NCBI GenBank assembly: GCA_025457785.1
Contig: JALOTS010000169.1
Coordinates: 1 to 5,580, forward strand
Length of the DNA: 5,580 nucleotides
Direction of reading: 5' to 3'
From: Pontiellaceae bacterium
Lineage (GTDB): Bacteria > Verrucomicrobiota > Kiritimatiellia > Kiritimatiellales > Tichowtungiaceae
Within the stretch, counting starts at the first letter, position 1. Every line of letters begins with the position of its first letter. Under the pieces are notes generated by a model. The model worked only from the letters and a program-made list of their open reading frames with translations. It made no database searches and was not told the origin of the DNA. This document shows, one piece after another, positions 1-4,602 of this stretch. The position numbers and the translations under genes are program-made.

Positions 1-869
1 CCGGCCCGCTCGACGATGGCGGGCGAGATCGTGAATTCCAGCGGCGACACCAGACAAAAAGCCAGCCCGACCGTCTGATAAAAATTGTGGGTGAAGCGCG
101 GATAAACGTTCCAGATGGCGGCGGGACTGCTTCCGTCGCTGTAACTCATCGGCACATACAGCGTAAAATCTTTCCCGTTTGCCGCCCCATACCCGTTGGT
201 AAAAACGAGCTGATGATCGCCGATCCCGACCGTCAGCCGGGACCCTTCCAGCACCCCCTCCCCGCACAGGTTGATCGACCCGATATTCAGGCTTGAATTG
301 CCCGCCACGTTCAGGGCGCTTTTCAGCGCCTTGGCCGCACTGGATGACCCGGGAATAAATTCATCCACCGGAATGCTGGCAAACTCGACGTTGTCGATCC
401 CGCCCAGGAAACTGTTTTTCAGCGGCATCGGACCGTTGTCTGAATAGGTCAGGGAAAAATCTTTTCCGAACGACAACTCCGGACGATGAACAATGATCGG
501 ACGAAAGCGTGCGCCGAATTCGATGCCGAAACAACTGTAGAACTCCGGCTGATCCGGGTCTTCGGCCTCTTCCAGCCAGCCGCGGCAATTGAACAGTCTG
601 CCGGGAACCACGTCGTTTTCTTCATACTCAATGACAAATTTGGCATGAATCAAAAATCCGAACGGGATATTTCCGACGCGAAGATAACCCTGCATTTCGC
701 TCAAACCGGTTGGTATCCAGAGAGAGGTGCCCTCTGAAACGAACGAATCCACCACGGCGGACTCCTCAAAATGAAAACTCATGGGAAGGGAAACCTGCCG
801 ATACGCCGCATGAACCGTTACCGAAAAGAAAAACAGCACAAAAGAAATACACCGCGCCAAGCTTCTCAT
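1..869 (-). CDS. Exported protein of unknown function, N-terminal part (runs off left edge)
   Basis: An open frame reads leftward from ATG at 869-867 for 289 codons to the window edge with no stop, so the C-terminus is missing. The start is well supported: GGGAGG at 880-875 lies 5 bases upstream, and the protein opens with a typical Sec signal peptide (MRSLAR, a hydrophobic core at residues 8-19, then a VHA-AY cleavage site near residue 21). There is no lipobox, so a soluble periplasmic, outer-surface or secreted protein is more likely than a lipoprotein. The mature part is rich in beta-prone and Gly/Ser/Asn stretches, with cysteines at 95, 113, 202 and 272 and no transmembrane segment I can see. 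I recognise no domain or catalytic motif. It is transcribed divergently from the V-ATPase genes and is probably unrelated to them. Confidence is high that it is a real gene and nil on function. Confidence 0.8.
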   Translation of the reverse strand, partial: MRSLARCISFVLFFFSVTVHAAYRQVSLPMSFHFEESAVVDSFVSEGTSLWIPTGLSEMQGYLRVGNIPFGFLIHAKFVIEYEENDVVPGRLFNCRGWLEEAEDPDQPEFYSCFGIEFGARFRPIIVHRPELSFGKDFSLTYSDNGPMPLKNSFLGGIDNVEFASIPVDEFIPGSSSAAKALKSALNVAGNSSLNIGSINLCGEGVLEGSRLTVGIGDHQLVFTNGYGAANGKDFTLYVPMSYSDGSSPAAIWNVYPRFTHNFYQTVGLAFCLVSPLEFTISPAIVERA

Positions 870-874
870 AACAA

Positions 875-880
875 CCTCCC
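875..880 (-). promoter_or_regulatory. Ribosome binding site of the exported-protein gene
   Basis: Read on the minus strand this is GGGAGG, followed by 5 bases (TTGTT-side spacer) and ATG at 869. It fixes the start and is the second strongest Shine-Dalgarno in the window. Further upstream a TTGACG at 943-938 could be a -35 box, but no good -10 box lies 16-18 bases from it (the nearest TATGGT at 916-911 is 21 bases away), so I do not call a promoter. Confidence 0.6.
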
Positions 881-990
881 ATCCGAATGAACTGAAACCC
901 TGATAGATATACCATACCTTACACCCCATTTACACGCCGTCAATCTGAGTTATTTACCTTTACCTCCGCTTCGTGCAGACCCTTTTTCCC

Positions 991-1106
991 CAAGGCGGCA
1001 AAACCACCTGTCTGCGTGCGCACTCGCACAGGCTGGAAACCGAAGTCAGAGCGCCGGGACATGATCCACTGAGCCTCGTCGGCACAGCTCCTGCCGAGCC
1101 ACCTTG
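991..1106. other. Segment with nested inverted repeats (possible structured RNA or dispersed repeat)
   Basis: CAAGGCGG (991-998) faces CCACCTTG (1099-1106). Inside lie two small perfect hairpins: GTGCG/CGCAC (1016-1020 and 1025-1029, loop 1021-1024) and TCGGCA/TGCCGA (1079-1084 and 1092-1097, loop 1085-1091). The outer stem has a C-A mismatch if transcribed rightward, but pairs fully with one G-U wobble if transcribed leftward, which slightly favours a minus-strand RNA. I checked by eye for hallmarks of RNase P RNA, SRP RNA, tmRNA and common riboswitches and saw none. The CTCCTGCCGAGCC stretch resembles dispersed intergenic repeats I associate with Verrucomicrobia-like genomes, from memory only. 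Confidence 0.3.
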
Positions 1107-1305
1107 TTATTGGTTGCCTGATATCACATACCTCCTTATTTTCTTACTCCGGCACGGTCTTTTCTGCCCGAAACTCGTTCTGCTTTTTATCGACGTACAG
1201 CCTATTCCTGATAAATCGCCTTTTTCTTCACGGGAGGCTTGCCGAACGGCCTGTTTCTAGTAGAGAATCCGCCCCTATTTAGACCAACCCGGACTGGAGT
1301 GGATT

Positions 1306-1935
1306 ATGGCTGAAGAACTGCAACCGTTACTTGAACAGATTCGCAAAGAAGGTGTCGAGAAAGCTCAAAAGGAGGCTTCCGATATTCTTGCGCAGGCAAA
1401 GGAAAAAGCGGCCCAGATGGTGCGCGATGCCGAAACGAAGGCAAAGGAACTGGTGGCAAAAGCGGAGGCCGATGCCGAAATCTACACGCAGCGCAGTACC
1501 GCTACACTGGAGCAGGCCGCCCGCGATGTGCTGATTACCGTCGGACAGGGAATCGAAAACATCATCGCCGATCTGGTTGCGGGAGCCACCGAAGAGGCGC
1601 TGCGGATCGAGGTGCTTGAGCAGATGATGATCAAAATGGCGCAATCCTGCGCGGAACGTCACGGCGAAACCCGTATTGAACTGCTGATCAGTCAGGACGA
1701 TCAAAGCGATCTGGTCAAATTTTTTGCCGACAAGTATCGCGCGAAGATGGTTCACGGTCTCGAACTGCACGTTGACAACGAAATTCTCAAAGGATTCAAA
1801 GTGAGTTTTACCGATGACCATGTCTATCTCGACTTTACTCAGGAAGCCATCGCCGAGGCTCTGACCGCATTCCTGCGTCCGAAGCTGGCCGAGATCGTCG
1901 GGCGTGTCGCCAAGAAGGCAGGAAAAGAAAAATAG
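1306..1935 (+). CDS. atpE: V-type ATP synthase/ATPase subunit E
   Basis: This 209-residue protein is the peripheral-stalk subunit E of a V/A-type ATPase. With its partner stalk subunit it holds the V1 head static against rotation of the membrane ring, on the cytoplasmic side. Residues about 5-80 are an Ala/Lys/Glu-rich heptad-like helix (repeated AKEKA, AKAEA patterns), the expected N-terminal coiled coil. Residues about 95-205 form the globular head-binding domain, ending in the conserved GFKVSFTDDHVYLDF stretch and an amphipathic helix (ALTAFLRPKLAEIV). Length fits the Chlamydia-type E family (about 200-210). The start is supported by GGAG at 1296-1299, 6 bases before ATG. It is the first gene of the operon; the next gene begins 159 bases later after a repeat-filled gap. 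No separate subunit G/H stalk gene is visible in the window. Confidence 0.9.
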   Translation: MAEELQPLLEQIRKEGVEKAQKEASDILAQAKEKAAQMVRDAETKAKELVAKAEADAEIYTQRSTATLEQAARDVLITVGQGIENIIADLVAGATEEALRIEVLEQMMIKMAQSCAERHGETRIELLISQDDQSDLVKFFADKYRAKMVHGLELHVDNEILKGFKVSFTDDHVYLDFTQEAIAEALTAFLRPKLAEIVGRVAKKAGKEK

Positions 1936-1937
1936 AG

Positions 1938-2084
1938 TCCGCAGATGAACGCAGAGAACCTCAGATGATAAAAGATGATGAAAAAAGCATGCGATTATTG
2001 GCACGGAAACGGTTGTGCGTAATGAGGTTGGGTGCGGATAAAAAAATGGTTCTCAATCTGCGTGAGTCTGCGTGAATCTGCGGA
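1938..2084. repeat. Inverted decamer-repeat element in the atpE-DUF2764 gap
   Basis: The left arm at 1938-1960 holds two 10-base units (CGCAGATGAA, CGCAGAGAAC). The right arm at 2048-2084 carries the complementary motif as three units with the same 10-base period (CTGCGTGAGT, CTGCGTGAAT, CTGCGGATAA from 2058). Reverse-complemented, the right arm starts TCCGCAGAT and ends GAGAACC, as the left arm does, but has about 14 extra bases. The arms flank about 87 bases of AT-rich, non-coding sequence. This type of CGCAGAT-decamer is known to recur between genes in many environmental bacteria; that statement is from memory and copy number in this genome was not checked. Confidence 0.7.
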
Positions 2085-2094
2085 TAAATAAAAA

Positions 2095-2637
2095 ATGAAA
2101 AAACACTGGTATCTGGTTGCATCCCTTCCGATGCTGCGACTCGGCGAAAAGCCGGCGATAGACGCGGCGGGGTTTCGTGCGGCCTGTGCCGGGCATCTTT
2201 CCGATGAAGAATGTTCCGCGGTCGGTGCGGTTTTAGAAAACCGCGAGCCGCCTGTCGGCGCGGCTTCCACTCTTTGGAACGGCGAGGTGCAGTTGCGCGA
2301 TGCCGTGGTGCGGCTTCGCGCCAAAAACCGCGGCACCGATGCCGCCCGGTTTTTACGGACGCATGACGGGTTCAATGTCTCCATAGAAAAAATGGCGGCG
2401 GATGCGTTTATCCGTCCGAATCCGCTGGAACAGGAGATGGAACTTGACCGTGCCCGCTGGACACTGGCCGACGAGCTGGCCCTGACCGATCCGTTCGGAT
2501 TTGCCGGCGTGCTGGCTTTTGCCGCCAAGGTGCGTCTCGCGGAGCGCTGGGCGGGTCTGGATGAAGAAAACGGAAAAATAAAAGTCGAAGAATGGATTGA
2601 GGGATCTCTGAACGTGGAGCTGGAACAGGAGAAGTAA
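2095..2637 (+). CDS. DUF2764 family protein, V-type ATPase operon partner
   Basis: This 180-residue, mostly alpha-helical, soluble protein matches the DUF2764 family, which sits between subunits E and A in Chlamydia, Spirochaete and Bacteroidetes-type V-ATPase operons. The opening HWYLVASLPMLRLGEKP is the family's N-terminal signature and confirms the start. The NPLEQEMELDRARW...DELALTDPFGFAGVLAFAAKVRLAERW region (about residues 103-160) is its conserved helical core. Molecular function is unknown. Because these short operons often lack recognisable C and F subunits, it may stand in for a missing rotor or socket part, but that is inference only. There is no clear Shine-Dalgarno: the bases before ATG are GGATAAATAAAAA, supplied by the end of the upstream repeat. 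It has no signal peptide or membrane segment. Confidence 0.85.
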   Translation: MKKHWYLVASLPMLRLGEKPAIDAAGFRAACAGHLSDEECSAVGAVLENREPPVGAASTLWNGEVQLRDAVVRLRAKNRGTDAARFLRTHDGFNVSIEKMAADAFIRPNPLEQEMELDRARWTLADELALTDPFGFAGVLAFAAKVRLAERWAGLDEENGKIKVEEWIEGSLNVELEQEK

Positions 2638-2723
2638 GATCAGAATGATTTAGGACAGAATGATTTACGGCAGGAGGGGTTTCCATGGTTGGAAAAATTA
2701 TTCTGTCCCGAATGATTCTGATC
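2638..2723. repeat. Long imperfect palindrome between the DUF2764 gene and atpA
   Basis: Arms 2638-2666 and 2695-2723 match at 25 of 29 positions as an inverted repeat; two of the four mismatches become G-U pairs in a plus-strand RNA. Each arm contains two AGAATGATT-like units, so the arms are themselves internally repetitive. The 28-base centre (2667-2694) contains a strong Shine-Dalgarno (AGGAGG, 2672-2677) and a smaller hairpin TTTCCA/TGGAAA (2680-2685 and 2690-2695, loop TGGT). The left arm begins directly after the DUF2764 stop codon. It resembles a dispersed repeat family with an ACAGAATGATT core, but copy number could not be checked here. Confidence 0.75.
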
Positions 2724-2737
2724 CGTTGTTGTTTTTT
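2638..2737 (+). terminator. Possible weak terminator or attenuator upstream of atpA
   Basis: The long stem ending at 2723 is followed by GTTGTTGTTTTTT (2725-2737), so in a plus-strand transcript a large hairpin precedes a U-rich tract. The six-U run begins 8 bases after the stem, and the stem is AT-rich, both unlike an efficient intrinsic terminator. As an attenuator it would lower atpA relative to atpE. It could equally be only a transcript-stabilising or mobile repeat. Confidence 0.25.
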
Positions 2738-2759
2738 AGGTAAGCAGACGGGAATGTAA
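2685..2759 (+). CDS. Putative 24-residue leader ORF coupled to atpA
   Basis: ATG at 2685 lies 7 bases after AGGAGG (2672-2677), the best Shine-Dalgarno in the window. The frame runs 24 codons (MVGKIILSRM..., basic and hydrophobic with two adjacent cysteines) and stops with TAA at 2757-2759, two bases before the atpA ATG. That spacing is typical of translational coupling by termination and re-initiation, and atpA itself has only a weak site (ACGGGA region, about 2748-2753). No family is recognised, and much of the ORF lies in the palindromic repeat, so it may be fortuitous. The product may matter less than the act of translating it. Confidence 0.3.
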   Translation: MVGKIILSRMILIRCCFLGKQTGM

Positions 2760-2761
2760 TC

Positions 2762-4489
2762 ATGAACTTAGGCAAGATTGTTGGAGTAAACGGGAACCTG
2801 TTGACGGTGGAATTCGAAAAGCCGGTCATTCAGAACGAGGTGGGCTTCGCGCGGCTGGGCGATATCGCGCTGAAGGCGGAGGTGATCCGTATTCGCAACC
2901 GCCATGCCGAGCTGCAGGTGTTCGAGGATACCACCGGATTGAAGGTGGGCGATCAGGTGGAGTTTACCGGCGGGCTGCTTTCCGTCGAGCTGGGCCCGGG
3001 GCTGTTGACACAGGTTTTTGACGGGTTGCAGAATCCGCTTCCGGCACTGGCCAAGGAGTGCGGCTTTTTTCTTCAGCGCGGCAAATATATCAAACCGCTT
3101 CCGCGCGATGTGAAGTGGGCGTTTACCCCGTTGCGGAAAGCCGGCGATACGGTGCTGGCCGGGGATGCTGTCGGGCAGGTTCCTGAAGGAATTTTTGATC
3201 ATAAAATCATGGTGCCGTTCCGGCTGCCGGGCCGCCTGACGGTTAAGTCGGTCGCCGGTGCGGGCGAGTTCAGCGTTGAAGACACCGTGGCGGTGGTCGT
3301 GGATGATAAAGGCCGTGAGCACGAGGTGAAGCTGATGCAGGTCTGGCCGGTGAAGATGCCGATCAAGTGCTATGCCGAACGTTTGCGTCCGACCGAGCCG
3401 CTGGCCACGTCCCAGCGCATCGTGGACACCTTTTTCCCCGTGGCACGCGGCGGAACCTATTGTATTCCCGGGCCGTTCGGCGCGGGCAAAACCGTTTTGC
3501 AGCAGATCACCAGCCGCCATGCCGATGTGGACATCGTGGTCATCGCCGCCTGCGGCGAGCGCGCCGGTGAAGTGGTTGAAACCCTGCGCGAATTTCCGGA
3601 ACTGACCGACCCGAAGACCGGCAAGAGTCTGATGGAGCGCACGCTGATTATCTGTAACACCAGCTCGATGCCGGTGGCGGCGCGCGAAGCCTCGGTGTAC
3701 ACCGCCGTGACGATTTCTGAATACTATCGCCAAATGGGACTCGATGTTCTGCTGCTGGCTGACTCGACCTCGCGCTGGGCGCAGGCGCTGCGCGAAATGT
3801 CCGGCCGCCTCGAAGAGATTCCCGGCGAAGAGGCGTTCCCGGCCTACCTTGAGTCGGTTATTGCCGCTTTCTACGAGCGTGGCGGAGTGGTTCGCCTGCA
3901 TAACGGAGAAACCGGCTCGGTCACCATCGGCGGAACGGTGTCACCGGCGGGCGGTAACTTTGAAGAGCCGGTTACGCAGTCCACACTGAAAGTGGTCGGC
4001 GCGTTTCACGGGTTGAGTCGCGCCCGGTCCGATGCCCGCCGTTATCCGGCCATCGACCCGCTGGACAGTTGGAGCAAATACAACAGTGTGGTGGATGCGG
4101 ACGAGCTGGCGCAGGCCCGCCGGTTTCTGCGCGAAGGCAGCGAAGTCGGACAGATGATGAAGGTGGTCGGCGAAGAAGGAACCTCGATTGAGGACTTCAT
4201 CGTCTACCTGAAAGGCGAATACATTGATGCGGTTTATCTGCAACAGAATGCCTTTAACGATGTGGACGCCGCCACGCCGGTTGAGCGGCAAAAACACGTT
4301 TTCGGATTTATTGCCCGCTTTTTGCGAACCGCGCTGAAGTTCGAGAACAAAGATGTTGCCCGCAGCTTTTTCCACAAGCTGACGCAAAGTACGCGCGACT
4401 GGAACCAGCTCGCCTTCAATTCGGAAGAATTTAAAAAGCAGGAAGAACAGCTTGATCATCAGATCGCGGAAGTAACCAGCTACGAATAA
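2762..4489 (+). CDS. atpA: V-type ATP synthase/ATPase catalytic subunit A
   Basis: This 575-residue protein is the catalytic A subunit of the V1/A1 head, three copies alternating with B, coupling ATP hydrolysis or synthesis to ion transport across the membrane. Seen in order: N-terminal beta-barrel (MNLGKIVGVNGNLLTVEF), the A-type bulge domain (about residues 110-200, starting near the ALAKECGFFLQRGKYI stretch), Walker A GPFGAGKT (237-244), the conserved catalytic segment ACGERAGEVVE, Walker B LDVLLLADSTSRW (327-339), the RLEEIPGEEAFPAYL loop (349-363), and the helical C-terminal domain ending near residue 575. All key residues of an active A subunit appear present, and length is normal (about 575-590). 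H+ or Na+ specificity is set by the membrane subunits, which are not in the window. Subunit B, normally next, does not follow directly. Confidence 0.97.
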   Translation: MNLGKIVGVNGNLLTVEFEKPVIQNEVGFARLGDIALKAEVIRIRNRHAELQVFEDTTGLKVGDQVEFTGGLLSVELGPGLLTQVFDGLQNPLPALAKECGFFLQRGKYIKPLPRDVKWAFTPLRKAGDTVLAGDAVGQVPEGIFDHKIMVPFRLPGRLTVKSVAGAGEFSVEDTVAVVVDDKGREHEVKLMQVWPVKMPIKCYAERLRPTEPLATSQRIVDTFFPVARGGTYCIPGPFGAGKTVLQQITSRHADVDIVVIAACGERAGEVVETLREFPELTDPKTGKSLMERTLIICNTSSMPVAAREASVYTAVTISEYYRQMGLDVLLLADSTSRWAQALREMSGRLEEIPGEEAFPAYLESVIAAFYERGGVVRLHNGETGSVTIGGTVSPAGGNFEEPVTQSTLKVVGAFHGLSRARSDARRYPAIDPLDSWSKYNSVVDADELAQARRFLREGSEVGQMMKVVGEEGTSIEDFIVYLKGEYIDAVYLQQNAFNDVDAATPVERQKHVFGFIARFLRTALKFENKDVARSFFHKLTQSTRDWNQLAFNSEEFKKQEEQLDHQIAEVTSYE

Positions 4490-4494
4490 ATTTT

Positions 4495-4527
4495 AACCGC
4501 AAATGGACGCGAAGTAGCGCGAATGAG
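4495..4527. repeat. Decamer repeat array downstream of atpA
   Basis: Three consecutive 10-base units start at 4498: CGCAAATGGA, CGCGAAGTAG, CGCGAATGAG, preceded by AAC. They share the CGCRRA core and exact 10-base period of the element in the atpE-DUF2764 gap, though they are not close copies. The array begins 6 bases after the atpA stop codon. No coding or terminator role is apparent. Confidence 0.6.
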
Positions 4528-4540
4528 AAAAGAAATTTTT

Positions 4541-4567
4541 GACAGGATGACAGGATAAACAGGATTG
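4541..4567. repeat. ACAGGAT triple repeat
   Basis: ACAGGAT occurs at 4542-4548, 4550-4556 and 4559-4565, with periods of 8 and 9 bases. This is the pattern of the ACAGGATTAACAGGAT-type intergenic repeats seen in many unrelated bacterial genomes (recollection, not checked). It adjoins the decamer array at 4498-4527. Confidence 0.6.
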
Positions 4568-4569
4568 AG

Positions 4570-4588
4570 TTTTCCAAATGTCGGAAAA
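4570..4588. repeat. Small palindrome before the AlbA_2 gene
   Basis: TTTTCC (4570-4575) faces GGAAAA (4583-4588) across a 7-base loop. It resembles the TTTCCA/TGGAAA hairpin at 2680-2695 in the gap before atpA: both are a TTTCC...GGAAA pair with an AT-rich centre. It ends 14 bases before the downstream ATG, so it could be an operator or a repeat remnant; there is no T-run after it to suggest a terminator. Confidence 0.4.
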
Positions 4589-4602
4589 GTAAGAAGAAAA
4601 AA

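Larger units (their letters stand above)
870..1305. other. Divergent intergenic region, no convincing gene
   Basis: This 436-base gap separates the leftward exported-protein gene from the rightward V-ATPase genes, so it must hold promoters for both. About 880-960 is AT-richer; about 960-1260 is more GC-rich. A 95-codon open frame at 973-1260 uses GTG, has no Shine-Dalgarno and gives an unfamiliar, low-plausibility product, so I do not call it a gene. Possible sigma-70-like boxes for the rightward operon are TTGTTA at 1104-1109 with CATACC at 1127-1132 (17-base spacing), or TTGCCT at 1114-1119 with TTATTT at 1136-1141 (16-base spacing). Both are weak matches and are reported only as candidates. 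Confidence 0.5.

Noticed and set aside
87..737. Short plus-strand frames at 87-296 and 486-737
   Set aside because: They lie opposite the exported-protein gene, which has a signal peptide and strong ribosome site; no independent support.
1239..1258. Terminator-like hairpin around GCCGAACGGC
   Set aside because: The stem is only 4 bases around a 2-base centre and no proper T-run follows; too weak to call.
973..1260. 95-codon open frame on the plus strand in the intergenic region
   Set aside because: GTG start with no Shine-Dalgarno, an odd Cys/Pro/Leu-rich product with no family resemblance, and overlap with inverted repeats; probably a chance frame.
1327..2004. 225-codon minus-strand open frame antisense to atpE
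   Set aside because: It is the shadow of a clearly recognised V-ATPase subunit E on the plus strand, and its product looks like reverse-strand translation (His/Phe/Leu-rich).
2768..3901. 377-codon minus-strand open frame antisense to atpA
   Set aside because: Long antisense frames are common under GC-biased third positions; atpA is unmistakable on the plus strand and the antisense product has no recognisable domain.
1938..4567. CRISPR array
   Set aside because: Repeat units are only 7-10 bases with no 25-40-base spacers and no cas genes, so these are intergenic repeats and not CRISPR.
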